A stretch of DNA of 64,000 nt from Rhyacophila brunnea (taxonomy: Eukaryota; Arthropoda; Insecta; Trichoptera; Rhyacophilidae), in the NCBI GenBank assembly GCA_022495005.1, contig JAGYXB010001600.1, positions 496,001-560,000 on the forward strand, in the 5' to 3' direction. The notes under the pieces are model-generated. The model had not been told where the DNA came from, searched no databases, and saw only the letters and a list, made by a program, of their open reading frames with translations. Numbering within the stretch: the first letter of the stretch is position 1; each line of letters begins with the position of its first letter. This document shows, in pieces, positions 1 to 11,974 of the stretch. The position numbers and the translations under genes are program-made.

Positions 1-340
1 GAATAATTCACAAGATTTAAGAATGTAACATTCTAATTATTGAATATACATAATTTTGAAAACACTTCTGAGAAAATACATTATAACCAATAGAAAAAAT
101 CTTTTTGAAAAATGTAAGACTCGGATTTCGCGCCATTGCTAAAGGTACCATACTTAATTACGATACATTTTAACTAATAGCCCGTATAGTACTCTCTGAA
201 ACGCTTTATTAATTGAGTTACTATTGGCTATCGGCTTTTGTATTTTAAATCAAAGTAAGTATTACTTTAACGACGTCACGGATAACTCCAAAGTATTGGT
301 ATTTATGGTTTTCGTAGGGTGATTGGTGAAAGTTCAATCA
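1..340. repeat. Diverged repeat fragments (family G)
   Basis: The first 30 bases (gaataattcacaagattta...) recur at about 12525-12550, and in reverse orientation near 38145-38175. The stretch around 160-245 (agtactctctgaaacgcttt) is the reverse complement of sequence near 12890-12960. Together these suggest old, rearranged copies of one repeat. No coding potential is visible and element ends cannot be defined. Confidence 0.4.
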
Positions 341-559
341 AAATCAACAACGAAAAAAAATAGTAAACGTTAAATTTAGCTACAATATTATCTATTATTG
401 TAGGCCGGGCTTTGCCCCTGTGCTCGTCACAATTTGATCATGAAATACTTACTCGGATATAATTATCTAAAAAAAAACGCTGATTACATTATTTATGAAT
501 AAAATTTGACATAAATTTACATGTACCCAAATACGATAGGTCTTCCAATGTGAGAAGTA

Positions 560-1009
560 ATAATTACAAGATAAAAAGAACTTTTTATATACAACGTTTT
601 TAAATTTTCTGTTGAATCATATAAACTCGACTTGACTAGCTTAAAGGATCAAAAATATTTGTACTTGACAGAAATAATGAATAATGAAATGTCATTTCAT
701 ATTGATTTCCATAGTAATTCACTTATATGTTAATTAATAATTTAGTTGCTAGGACCCCCTAGCAACCAATAATGGTATCGAAATAACGTTTAATACAAAA
801 CAGAATTAACTAAAAATGAATTCATTTTCACTTAAAGATGGCTAAAAGTATTAAAAAATGCGTTGGCATCGTGTTCTGATATATTCCAAAAGTTTCAAAT
901 GTCTAGCTAGTCGGGAATTTAGTTAAAAATTGATCGCAAGATTTGTACCGGACAAACAACCACCGGACAAATAAGAATACGACCTAAGAAAAAAGTTGTA
1001 ATAAAAAAA
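560..1009 (+). repeat. Family A copy 1
   Basis: One of five copies of a roughly 0.4-0.5 kb interspersed repeat that starts near taattacaagataaaaagaa and ends near gacctaagaaaaaagttgta. It has an inverted pair, acaacgttttt (591-601) and aaaaaagttgt (989-999), and an internal perfect 9-bp hairpin, gttgctagg/cctagcaac (745-766). There is no ORF. It is probably a non-autonomous element (MITE-like), class unknown. Confidence 0.75.
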
Positions 1010-1010
1010 A

Positions 1011-1675
1011 TATCGCAAATGTGTAAATGCCGCTACATCCACGAAATAGTACACGTCTGCAGAAATACGTGACAATGCAATGTACAGCACTGCGAGAGAC
1101 ACGGAATAATCTTGGACAGGCCTTCATCCATGAGTGGATAGATATGCTGATAATTATATATAGGTATTTATTAATATGTCTGATAGCTAAAATGATGTAT
1201 CTATAGTCTAAGCTTTACAACTTTCTTGTTAAACGTAAATATTAGTAACGCCACTGATTGTTGACACACATCGAATGGGGGGTGATAAAATAATGGGGTC
1301 TTCGATAAACCAAATCAGAAGGGGGGTGTTGAGAATATAGGTGACCGGGTATCCGTCTTTCTAGTGAACCTACATAATGCTATACAATATTATAGTCTCA
1401 TGTGAACGAGAATGGGCAAGAGGTTTTGTAATATAATAGTAATCGATATTTTTTGATATTAGGCACTTAATTGTATTATCAAAGTGTGTCATATCATCAA
1501 ACATAGAAGTGTCTTGTACTTCTATTAATAAAAGGATGTTTTTTTTTACATTTTTAGATTAGTGGTAGGTATTGAGGTTAATGGTATTGTTAAATGCATT
1601 TTCATAATAACACAGAATCGAAAAGCTGTCTTAATTGTTCGATATTATTTATTAATAATTCTCACTTGAATAAAA
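1011..1675. other. No gene seen between family A copies 1 and 2
   Basis: AT-rich spacer. A G-rich pair of ggggggtg words lies at about 1276-1330. The word gtatctatagtcta near 1198 recurs inverted near 10044 and, in part, near 16058, so some of this is probably old repeat. I see no exon, tRNA or element boundary. Confidence 0.5.
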
Positions 1676-2170
1676 ATAATTACAAGATAAAAAGAACTTT
1701 TTATATACCACGTTTTTAAATTTTCTGTTAAATCATAAATAAACTTGACAATTCTATGTATTAATAATTTAGGGCAGGCAACTGTCACCAAATCATTTTT
1801 TTGCTATTTTGCAACAAACAAACAAATATAGAATACTGAAATGTCATTTTGATTTCCATAGTAACGCACGTATATATTAATAATTTAGTTACTAGGACCA
1901 CCCCCTTAGCAACCAATAATAGTGGATTGGATTACGGATTTCTTCCGAAATAACTTTTCATACAAAACAGAATTAACTGAAAATGAATTGAATTCTACTT
2001 AAAGATGGCTAAAAGTATTAAAAGAATGCATTGGCATCGTGTTCTGATATATTGTAAAAGTTTCAAATGTCTAGCTAGTCGAGAAGTTTGTTAAAAATCG
2101 ATTGCAATATTTGTACTGAATAAACAACCACCGGACAAACAAGAATACGACCTAAGAAAAACGTGGTAAT
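1676..2170 (+). repeat. Family A copy 2
   Basis: Same order of conserved blocks as copy 1. Here the inverted pair is accacgttttt (1707-1717) and aaaaacgtggt (2157-2167). The pair matches perfectly but differs from that of copies 1, 3 and 4. There is no coding capacity. The two copies lie about 670 bp apart in the same orientation. Confidence 0.78.
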
Positions 2171-2172
2171 AT

Positions 2173-2808
2173 TCCATACCAATGACCTACCTCCATGATC
2201 AAAATAATGTTTTTTAAAATCGAACGATTAAAAAAGAAAACTTTCAAAACAATAATAATCCCATTATTAATGGGTCATCGTCATAGATGAGAACTGTTTT
2301 TTTGCATTCAATTATACGGTACATAAATGTGACAGTTAGTATTGTTAAACTTCTGAATTCGTAAGAAATACTACCGCCCTACAGTAAAAATTAAAGTAAA
2401 TTGCCATGTTGTATTAACAGATTTATATTTTTACGAGATATGGATGTCTAAACACACATTTAAAAAACTACAATATGTAAATAATTGTCCGGATTCGAGA
2501 CTCATGACATTATAAGCCGACATGTTACCGCTCAACCATCGTGATCATCTTACACGTAGCTGTTATAAGCTTATGGGGCAAATTAAAAGTAATATTAATA
2601 AACGTTTTTGTATGAGATATTGTTGTAAGACATTCGCCCTACCCAGTAAGTTCGCTGTACACAAATATTGGAAAATCAACATGTATTTTCATCAAAAGCA
2701 TGATCGAGCCGATATTCAGGTGAACAATTACACCACCGTGGCTGCATTATTAAATATTTCAATGACACTTATCCAATGAAAGACTTCACAGTTCATACTC
2801 ATGACCAT
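2173..2808. other. No supported feature
   Basis: AT-rich, unassigned. An 85-codon open stretch at 2522-2779 resembles no family I know and has no splice or start context, so it is treated as chance. Confidence 0.5.
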
Positions 2809-2816
2809 GACGTATT

Positions 2817-3050
2817 TTTTTCCACTATGTCCGATCCTAATAAAATCACACGAGCCTCCATAGGGTGCAGGTTTGTAACAGATTTTGTTTTTACGAGAAA
2901 TGTATATCAGCCACTTTGCTCAACCTATTAGGTCCATACTATGACTCATACACAAATTGAAATAGAATGTGTACTTGCCAGACCCAGGATTCGAACCTGG
3001 CACCCACGACGTTATAAGCCAACGGTTAAGCCGCGCGGCCATCGTGGGTA
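2817..3050 (-). mobile_element. SINE-B copy 1 (tRNA-derived), with TSD
   Basis: On the minus strand a tRNA-like head (about 3050-2978) carries a box B-like ggttcgaatcc inside a T-arm-like stem. It is followed by the family body (gtacacat..., gtatggacctaatagg, tttctcgtaaaaac) and the tail ggcctcc...ggatcggacat. An 8-bp duplication gacgtatt flanks it at 2809-2816 and 3051-3058. It is transcribed, if at all, by RNA polymerase III and encodes no protein. Confidence 0.85.
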
Positions 3051-3124
3051 GACGTATTAACGATGTGTTTATCATTACTTTGGATGGTGAGATTGCAATA
3101 TTGCGTAGGTATTAATTCTTTTCA

Positions 3125-3715
3125 ATTTTTCTTCTTCTTCCACCATGTCACGTCCAAACATTGGGGCATAGGGCAAGCACAAGTTGGCGTCAATTCCCTC
3201 GGTCCATCGCCAATTCTTGCGCCTCCCGCCATGTCAGACCTGCAGCACGTAGGTTGCTCTTGTAGCACCGCTGCAGGGTGAGAGAGGGCCGGCCACGGTT
3301 CACGGCGATGGAACCCTTGAGGCTATGCCACAAGGTTACGAAGTGCCGCACTCTTGCGGCATCCGGAATACGTGTCCCAGCCACGTAAAGCTTCTATCTT
3401 CGTGATAACTTCAATCACCGAAGGCTGTTGTGTCTGCTCACGAACTCAGGTGCTTGTAACGCGGTCGTACTAATGTGCTCCTAAGATTCGGCGGAGACAT
3501 CGATTCTAAAAGCTCAAAAGCCGAGACTCTTGAAGCTTAGTAAGATGCCATGTCTCACAGCCAAACAGAGCACAGGTAGTACGCACGCGTTTAACAACAT
3601 TTGAAACATTAGCGACATTTGGTCCTCACAGAATACAGTCTTGACCTCCATGCGACTCCAAGTTGGTTGAACGCAGAGCCCGCCATACAATAACACAATA
3701 GGCATCAATTATTTG
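3125..3715 (-). pseudogene. LINE reverse-transcriptase 3' end, decayed
   Basis: Reading leftward from about 3715, shifted frames give fragments like MSLMFQMLLNACVLPVLC, a truncated CETW-like region, then GTRIPDAARVRHFVTLWHSL and GLTWREAQELAMDRGN. This is the typical order for the C-terminal tail of endonuclease/reverse-transcriptase proteins of non-LTR elements (thumb/tail with the ...LTWREAQ.LAQDR end). Frameshifts and stops break it, and no RT core motif is present. The tail runs into a gaagaagaagaa stretch at about 3127. I recognise the family by pattern only; the clade is uncertain. Confidence 0.7.
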
Positions 3716-5256
3716 TCAAATGACTTGAAGAAACAAATATTCTTCTAAGTATAATAAGAATTAATGAAAGTACTGTTATTAAAAAATCCATACTTAAACA
3801 AATAAGCTTGTAATGGCCATTATGAAAAATCAATTATTTATTTAAACCACTGCATATAAGGGTATACTCGATTTTTTATTACCAATATAAAAAGCTCAGT
3901 TGCCACTCGATTGGCGGGGCTCTGTGGGCAGATGCGCGAAGCTTTACAAGATTAAAATAAATCACCGATTGAAGAGAGAAATCACACACGCAAAACTACC
4001 CTTAGTGGATTTGCGCTACCCGGAACAGCGTATAGCGTCTTTTCTTTTGTCTATGAAGAGGGAAAAAACACCATGGGGGGACTCTCGATAGACAGGAGGG
4101 GGATTTCAATCAAAGTTTTGCCATGGGGGTGAATTGGGTGATGTTTGTTATCCATGGTATGGTCGCAAATGTAATGCGTACACCCGCCAACTTCAGAGCA
4201 TATGTGAAGATTATTGAAAATTAATAACATCAAAAATTCAAGTATAATTTGGACCGGGTTATGTATTTATGGAAACTACATTGTAACGAAACTGACATTT
4301 TTGTATTTTTCTAAATATGTATGTAATTCGTACAAAAATGTTTAATTTTATTATTCAACAGTTTTTTGAAAGAACGTAGCTCTATATTTTACTTTAAAAA
4401 TAGGTTTAATTTAAAGTTTGTAGTACACATCGTAGTTATAGCTGCAAGATTATTACTTTTAACTTAGTTAAAACCCTTGACCGGCAAGAAAAATACATGC
4501 CTAACATCTTATTGAGTATAAGGTTTTTTTCTAAAAGTTATGTTTCTTTTCGAACTTTTGCATTTTGCAAAGAATACCTATCTATCAAATTGTTAAATCT
4601 TAAATACCTACATTAAATATTGAATATAATTAATTAATAATAATGCATAATTGGAATAATAAAAGAACACTGTGATTATAGCAATAATATTACCAACTTT
4701 ATTAATATTATCAACCCTTAAATCACATCAATATGACGACACTTTGACGAGCTTTAGACGCGTGCCAAAATCTGACGTCACACATCTGATTTATTCCACT
4801 CCCCGACCAGGCTGTACCAGATAATATTTGATTCCAACAATCCATTCATGTCGTTTCTTTCATTGCAATTTTTATGCAATTATGGGTGTGGATGCTACGC
4901 TTTTGTACGTGGGCACGCGTAAGGGCGGGAGATCTTTCCCTTATTTTACCCTGCTGAGATAATTGTACTATTACATGAGCATTATGAATACTGTGCGCCG
5001 AAAAGCTCATATTTCAAAACAAATTATATATTAAAATATTAAAATTAACTCGTGTGACAATTATTAAACATTTAAATAGAAATATGAATATTCGACAAGG
5101 CTCCGGCTGAGGGTGGGCGATTTAACGGAAAGTTTCAGAGGAGAGTTTTTGAAGTTATACTTCTTTTGGCGCGTTTGGAAAATCAGATCAGAGTGTATTT
5201 TTGGCGTGTGACATGGAACACATAATTTATTTTTTCACACGAAAAAAATCGCACTC
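3716..5256. other. No gene seen
   Basis: AT-rich sequence with GC-richer islands at about 3895-4200 and 4740-4950, the latter with gacgtca and gcacgcgt words. Short open stretches at 3900-4091 and 4051-4233 overlap on opposite strands and look like chance. No repeat partner was found within the window. Confidence 0.45.
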
Positions 5257-5320
5257 GATTGTATTCGAACCACGATTGTTCGGTTATCAGCCGAACGCAC
5301 TGCCTTTACGCCACAGTATG
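5257..5320 (-). repeat. Degenerate tRNA-like sequence
   Basis: On the minus strand, ttcggctgataaccgaa forms a 5-bp stem with a 7-nt loop reading GAT at the anticodon position. It is followed by ggttcgaatac, a box B with one mismatch. The T-stem does not pair well, so this is more likely a SINE head or tRNA pseudogene than a working tRNA-Ile. Confidence 0.4.
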
Positions 5321-5357
5321 ATAATGCAATAGTGACGATTATACAGTATAATATTAT

Positions 5358-5445
5358 AGTTTATTCCATTGCCTAGGCAGCGAATTTATTATTATATTTA
5401 CGAAGAATTCTTCCGTTGCCTAGGAAACGAATTTATTATTGTCGG
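5358..5445 (+). repeat. Short tandem duplication
   Basis: Two imperfect copies, roughly 50 bp apart, of ttgcctagg-x-a-x-cgaatttattatt (near 5371 and 5416). The copies differ at a few sites. No coding role is visible. Confidence 0.6.
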
Positions 5446-5449
5446 TCAT

Positions 5450-6048
5450 TTGCAATTCCTTACGTAAACAAACTATCAAACGTCAGATTGACATTTGGTA
5501 CTTTAAAAATAAAAACATCGAGAAACCATTATATAATTTAGTAATATAAGTTAAAGTGTATAGAAATAAACCAGCGGTGTTCCAATAAGCGGTCCTTTTT
5601 CTTGAGTGTGTAATTTAACAAGATAATTAAGAGCTAGTCAAAGAATCTAGTTTATCACAAGTTTTGTTTTTGTTTCGTTACGCTAAATAAGTATAACTTC
5701 TAACGCGCGTACATAAGTACACACACCGATTTTTTTTTTATTTGAAAAAGAAGATTACTTCCTATATAATTAATGACAATTTTATTTATTTATCCACGCC
5801 GGTATACTAAAAGGAAAGGAGTCAAATGACTTCTTACCCACGTGATCTCAGATGAGAGGGAAGTGATTATGAAGTATTTGTACCTATATATTTTATATAT
5901 TTGTTTATCTATCCAATTTTCTTATATGCATATAATACAGCGCAGATAAAACATAAAAGCTTTAGCTTTAGAATCATATCGCAATAGTATGTAACTATTG
6001 ATAGGTTATTTTGTTTTTTGATTTACGGTTTTTGTTTTTATGATTTAA
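5450..6048. other. No supported feature
   Basis: AT-rich, with a short T-run near 5729 and no recognisable element ends. Confidence 0.5.
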
Positions 6049-6525
6049 ATAATTACAAGATAAAAAGAACTTTTTCTTACAAGTTTTTAAATTTTCTGTT
6101 GAATTATTATGCTAAATATGCTCAAACTTGTACTTGATATGAAGTAAATAAAAAACAAACAAACAAACAAATATAGAATACTGAAATGTCATTTTGACAT
6201 TTCATTTTGATTTCCATAGTAAGGCACGTATATGTTAATAATTTAGTTGCTAGGACCACCCCCTTAGCAACCAATAATAGTCTTTTACTTTTTACGGATT
6301 TTCTGAAATAACTCTCTATACAAAACAGAATTAACTGAAAATGAATTCAATTCTGCAAAGATGGCTAAAAGTATTAAAAGAATGCATTGGCATCGTGTTC
6401 TGATATATTCTAAAAGTTTCAAATGTCTAGCTAGTCGGGAAGTTAGTTAAAATCGATTGCAAGATTTGTACCGGACAAACAACCACCGGACAAATAAGAA
6501 TACGACCTAAAAAAACGTTGTAATA
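6049..6525 (+). repeat. Family A copy 3
   Basis: Full set of family A blocks. The left arm of the inverted pair has lost one base (acaagttttt, 6079-6088), while the right arm is aaaaacgttgt (6511-6521). An aaacaaacaaac run lies at about 6150-6170, and the gttgctagg...cctagcaac-like hairpin near 6245-6270 is partly degraded. Confidence 0.78.
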
Positions 6526-6880
6526 AAAATACTATTTTTCTATTGAAATTTAAATCGAATTAATGAATATTTACCCCAGTATGAAAATAGTAATACATAA
6601 ACATAATAGGAATCTTAGAAAAATCAAGATTAAGAAATCAAAAATTAACATTGTGTATTTTTACAGTCCGTACGTTTGCAGTTCGTGGCTAATATACAAA
6701 CATCCCTCTGCCGCCCTTGATCTTAAATATTTTCCGCTAACGATGAGCATCTCCAAATATAGGTTTTTGCTTGCAGACTTAATTGTAAGTGCATGATTTT
6801 TTTTGCGTTATAAATTAATACCTACATATTTTAACGCCACAGTCGTATCGTTAGACAATTAAAATAAACAACCAACTGAT

Positions 6881-7105
6881 GTGATTATTCATTTGCGAAG
6901 AGAGTACCGTATCGGCGAACAAAAGCCCAGGTTAATTAAAGCCAGCTCAGGTGAGCCTACAGGTAAGTTGGGGCCGGCAATGGCGGAGCTCTTGGTGCGT
7001 GACTTGAAGGCGGACGCCGGATGTACTTATTGTTGCCGACTACTTTGGCGTTTCCGGTTTTTGCCTAGGCACTTCCGGCGCGCCGTTTATTGTGCGCGAT
7101 GAAAT
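6881..7105 (+). other. GC-richer open patch, possible exon or promoter
   Basis: A CpG-rich island in AT-rich surroundings. An ATG in a reasonable context (ggcaatggcg, near 6978) opens a 41-codon frame beginning MAELLVRDLKAD and ending at about 7102. A gtaagt donor-like site occurs at 6962, but it precedes this ATG. I recognise no protein family and see no acceptor. It could be a 5' exon, a promoter, or a fragment of an older mobile element. Confidence 0.2.
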
Positions 7106-7794
7106 ACTAACTTGCGTGATATACTGACTATGGGAATTAAATGATTGAGACGTGTACTGGCAAGTGTCGCGAACTCTATATCGCATACTAACTGACCGTA
7201 ACAAAAAAACTATTTTATAAAAAAAAAAAAATTTCAGACAATCAATTAAAATATTGTTACTATTTTTTTTATTTAACACTGCAACAGGTCATTCGACCTA
7301 TTGGCAGTAGTGTAATGAAACAGTAATACAAGTCGACCATTTACATAAACACCTAGGCATGGCTAAAATCACTTAAACGTACTGTGGCCTCACTGGGAAT
7401 CGAAGCCGCTACTTACTTAGCGATCTACAAACTGAACTTTGACAGCCAATCATTGCAGTATCAAAGACTCGATACCAAGCGATTAGTTAACGATTACATT
7501 GACTCATAAAATAGCTTAAATACCTACAAGAGTTTTCAAATCATTTTTCACGAATAGTGGGAGAAACGACATATTATTTTAAATAACATGAAATTATTTA
7601 TTTTTTAATAATCGTAATTACCTAATACATTATGTAAATTGAAACTGGGGCAATACATTCACTCTAATTTTGTGGTATTGAGTGATGCTGTCTATCGTGC
7701 GGTTGCCTTGTTGTTATTTGTAACAATTGCCTTATTTGTAATTATTCTCATATTTGCCATTGATCTTGGTGTGTCTTGAGTTATTCAGCAGAAA
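7106..7794. other. No gene seen; one weak tRNA-like trace
   Basis: At about 7390-7450 the minus strand has gcttcgattcc, close to a box B, after a sequence that folds only poorly. It may be a relic SINE head. The rest is AT-rich and unassigned. Confidence 0.35.
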
Positions 7795-8000
7795 TTAACT
7801 ATTTCGTCGATCCAGCTTCATCTTTGCGATGTTTTTCCGTATCAATGTCTACCTCTTGGGTACCACTGCATGACTAGATTCATACAGCGTTTGTCTTTTG
7901 AACTATGCATCCAGCATATGTTTATTTAAAGTTTTCAGCACAAACTATATCTTGCGTCCTTGTTTGTTCCCTTACATAAACTTGTACTAATACACCGTTT
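7795..8000 (-). pseudogene. RTE-like LINE 3' fragment
   Basis: Aligns by eye with the minus-strand LINE end at 26770-26982: both contain taccacNgNatgactagatt, a block resembling cagc(c/a)cat...ttta, and ccttgt(c/t)tg.ttcc in the same order. It is heavily diverged, with no open frame left. The known parent type is the C-terminal tail of an RTE/BovB-like reverse transcriptase; here only similarity to the other local copy supports the call. Confidence 0.55.
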
Positions 8001-8408
8001 ACACGTGCATGGGTTTACTGTTGACAGTAAGAAAATGTATGGTAAACATGTATTATCCTGCAGTAGGCAAGATTGCATGCATGAATCAAACAGGTTTGGA
8101 AGCTTCTGAATTTTCATGTGACAGTAAGATTTTTTCAATCTGCACCTGCGTAGTAGAACGACAGTGGCGAACCTGCCAGCAAAAAGACGAATTTTCAGGT
8201 AAACCGATTTTCACTAGCTGTCAAATAGTACGAAATAGTACCGTAAGATGACAACATCGCGTCTTATTCTCTCTTAAAGAATCAATTGGAGAGACAGTCA
8301 GCACGTTTACGTGTAAACAGTTATTCTCATGATAGTTTAAAATAAGCACTATTGCCGCCAGTAAATTCATGCACGCGTACAGGCGCTATAATATTAATAA
8401 AATATTTA

Positions 8409-8503
8409 AATTTTAAAGGATTTAAGTTTTGTACTATTCCATTTGAGTCGTTTTCTGCGACCCGGGTTTCACCTTTCGGCATATTCAGGCGCTGCGTATA
8501 ACA
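8409..8503 (+). repeat. Family E arm fragment
   Basis: Contains ttgtactattccatttgagt, cgacccgggtttcacctttcggcat and ttcaggc, matching the arms of the hairpin element split at 40425-40515/43230-43416. Only one arm is present, so this is a solo or truncated copy. Confidence 0.65.
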
Positions 8504-8509
8504 AAGGCA

Positions 8510-10490
8510 AATAAATAATAAAATATTTCATTGAAAATTGAGTCTTTGTTTAGGTAGGTATTGAAAAATGTACAGGGAAATTTGTTTATTCACGAGTGAT
8601 ATCTGACTAACAAAATAAATGTAATAATCAATTCCTTATTGAAAAAAATGCTTGAAAAAATTTACGAAAAATGATTTAAAAATTAATTTGGTTCGCGATG
8701 TTTTTCCTCGTATACCAGGGTGTTATAATTATTATTCATTGCGCCTGCCTGTGGGTTCGAAGGCTCGACTCGTTTCGAACTTACTTGCGACAGTTCCGGT
8801 AGCAAATACAGCGGAAGCATGTGTGTGCTTAGAAAATTAAGGGTGGAGAGAGGAAGATTCCGAGGGTAGTTATTCAACAAATGAATTTATTATCGTAACA
8901 ATTATTTAATGGAGGTATTTGAATCAAGTCAAGAAAGTTAAGATATTTAGGGTATGCCTTCAAGAATGGGTAAAATATTCACCTGATTTATTAAATGTTT
9001 GCATTGTTTTATTATATAGGTAATTGAAATACTGCTACATAAATACTAAGTACAATTTTTACTAATCGGGATATAACATATTACCATAAATGTGAATTGT
9101 TATTTAATTTTAAATTGGTTGTAAATGCCATAGCCTAATTGTTCTAATTCCTAATAATTCAGTTAGTAAGATCTAAAGTAGAAGAGTAAAAATCTTCAAT
9201 GTAGATGACCATAATAATTATAATTGTCGGTGCGCTTTTGTTTTTAGTTTAAGTATGACAAAATAGGTACATAGGTACCTACATTTAATATAGAAATCAA
9301 TGACTAGGTACTTTACTCTACAATTTAAAATTATTTAACGGTCTGGTTAGGATTCGTATTAAACGCTCGTAAAAAATACGTTTATGTCTAGTTGGAATTA
9401 AAACCAAATAAATCATTCCTCATGATGATACCGCCGCGATGACGTATTATTTTTTTGTTTGTATTTAGTACATTCTATCTTTGATGTAACTTATTTTAAA
9501 ATACAATCAAGGGCTTATATGGCCACAATTATTTGTCTTCAAGAAAAAAAATCAGGCTACAGTGCCACCTGTCAACATTCTTGTCGATGCGTTCAATAAT
9601 ACTAGTTATATATAATAAGCAAAGCAATATAGGCTAACTATATTCATAGCTAAAGAATTTGTCGATTTGAATACCAATACAGATTTGTAGGTATATATTT
9701 CGATTAGACCGGTGTATTTTACGCTAGTTTCATTGGTATAATAAAAGCGATTATGTTAAATCACCTATCTATGTTTGAAACACAACAAAGTCGCTATACC
9801 AATTTAATATATTGAATTGTGAACATACCGGTATATGGAAATATTGGTAGATAAACTAAACAAGTAACATAAATACAATTATTATTTTAGCTGAACGTAA
9901 TTAAATATTTATTAATTTAAAAGAAATACTTGTATTTTTTAATGTAAATGAAAAGAATATTCGCAGAATATTGCAAGCAACTAGTAGAGATGAGAGGCAT
10001 ATTATTAATGCTGCTCATAGGAAAGGAATGCTCTAAATCTTAGACTATAGATACATCTAGACGCCACCCGTTGAATTGCTAAATGAAGCTGCGTGCCTTG
10101 AAATGAGCGAACGCATTCGTCTACAAATGTTCGAGACCGTAGACCATTTCGCTAGTGCTCGCCCAAAGTGCTCGCACTAGACGCTCAGAATTAAAATATA
10201 ATTTACTATTTTTTTACGTTATATAGTATTTTTAAGCGGTCAAAATGCAACCATTAGGTAAAGATATCCATAATTTAAGTTATTTTAAAGAAACACTAGG
10301 TCACTGATATTAAAATATATAATAAATATACAAATAAATTATCACGAACATGTATCAACTTACCTATGAAACGTAATACCATCTTCTTGCTTATCAGTAC
10401 GGCTACCACATTTTAAGACAACACACAGAACCATCTTTTCTACTTAATTAACTAAACATATTTACCATTGACTTTATGTTTAACACAAAA
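8510..10490. other. No gene seen
   Basis: AT-rich, unassigned. A 62-codon open stretch at 8652-8840 overlaps an equally long one on the other strand and has no recognisable domain. Near 9554, cagtgccacctgt resembles agcgccacctgt near 50950. Near 10046, actatagatacat recurs elsewhere in the window. Confidence 0.45.
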
Positions 10491-10499
10491 ATATCAATT

Positions 10500-10690
10500 T
10501 TAGCAACTCGAGCTCGCAAGTTATCGACGCTATGTGAAGCGTTTCGCCCCGATTTGATAGCGATACTTCTGGAAACTAGCTACTGGATATGTAGACCTTT
10601 TATCTTACTCTAGCGCGTGTCGCAGAGATTGCAAGGGTGCCGAATACTTTCTCACTCGCACTCATGCATCGTTTTTGTTCAGGCCTTGCT
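10500..10690 (+). repeat. Family I copy 1
   Basis: Shares atcttactct, ctttctcactcgcact and gtttttgttcaggccttg with the reverse complement of 63825-64000, in the same order and with similar spacing. This dispersed repeat is moderately GC-rich and non-coding. Its ends are not defined and the class is unknown. Confidence 0.55.
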
Positions 10691-10699
10691 CTAAATACT

Positions 10700-11744
10700 C
10701 CGCAAGTATAATGACAAGCAACATGACTGTATGAGAGGGAATTGCGCTTTGACAATGCTTTTGTTTTTCTAATGCACAGAAATACGTATTAACATCTTTT
10801 CATAACAGGGCAGCATCTGCGTAACATGCATGTAAAGGAAACAGTATTGCCACTAGCAAAATCATAACGACATAATTATTACTTTGATATAAACGTTATT
10901 TAGATATATTTAGCCTTAAATTGTCTATAGGAAATAAATTTCTGAATATAATTCAAGTATCAAGGTGACATGATAAGCAAGGAAGTGTTCGATTCTTATG
11001 TAAACGAATTTGAAAGATTTTTTAAATATAGAACATTTGAAACAAATGAAATGAATTTTCCTGTCAACATTTTTATTGATAGAGTAAACGTTTGATTTTT
11101 TTCATATTTTAAGACGTTATAAATAGTTGATTTGGACTTTAATGTGCATTACTATTCAGTGTATTTATACCAAAGATGTTGAGGGAAACCTTATATTATA
11201 TAAATGGCGCCTAAATAATATATACAAATAAATAAATAAAAACAGCTGCAAAGGCGCATTGCAGATTAATTTGTATCAGGTACATACTTTTTAACATAAA
11301 TTATTTTTAAAAACCTTGAAATGTACTTCTTAGACACTAAGCCAATATTTTACATATTTAGAATATTTCATTGAACAATCAAAAGATATTGCTTTGTTTA
11401 TGGCATCATGTTTCAACACATTCATTTCTCAATTACTACGAGTGTTGTAGTACAAAAAGTATATGTACTGGATATAGTCAAGATTGAAAGTAATTTATTA
11501 TCCGTAATTTAAGTTACTGCCAGATAGATATCTGTGCCTCTCTTTGAGAATACGCTCTCAATTTGGATATGTAGTTTTTAGTTGAGATACTAAATTAACA
11601 ATATAGGATATGTTTAAACAATATGTGCATATAACTAGTTTGATAGCATTTAAATGTATATTAAAACCGACAACGTAAAACAAAAATTAGCCAAATTTTT
11701 TCGGATACAAAAACTGTGTACCTATATCAAAATTTAAGTTATTG
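10700..11744. other. No supported feature
   Basis: AT-rich DNA with no open frame of note and no repeat partner found here. Confidence 0.5.
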
Positions 11745-11974
11745 GATGACCGCGCGGCTTAAGCGTCGGCCTGTAGCGTTGTGGGTCCCTGGTTCGAATC
11801 CTGGGTCTGGCAAATACACATATTGTTTTTCAATCTGTGTTTGAGTCAGGGTATGGACGTTGGGCAAGTGGCTGATATCCATTTCTCGTAAAAACAAAAT
11901 CCGTTAATTCAAACATCCACTCTGCGGAGGCCCATATAATCTTATTAGGATCGGACATGGTCGGAAAAAAAAAC
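11745..11974 (+). mobile_element. SINE-B copy 2
   Basis: The full-length head (gaccgcgcggcttaagcg...) leads into a T-arm-like ctggttcgaatcctggg, then the family body and the tail taggatcggacatggtcgg followed by an A-run. I could not identify a clear TSD. Confidence 0.8.

Noticed and set aside
2978..3050. tRNA gene in SINE-B heads
   Set aside because: The same head occurs in up to ten dispersed copies with a shared non-tRNA body, and the cloverleaf is incomplete.
6668..6783. Exon with acceptor tttttacag and donor gtaagt on the plus strand
   Set aside because: One frame is open but the peptide looks random, a second cag lies just inside, and AT-rich DNA produces such pairs often. Composition is only slightly different from the flanks.
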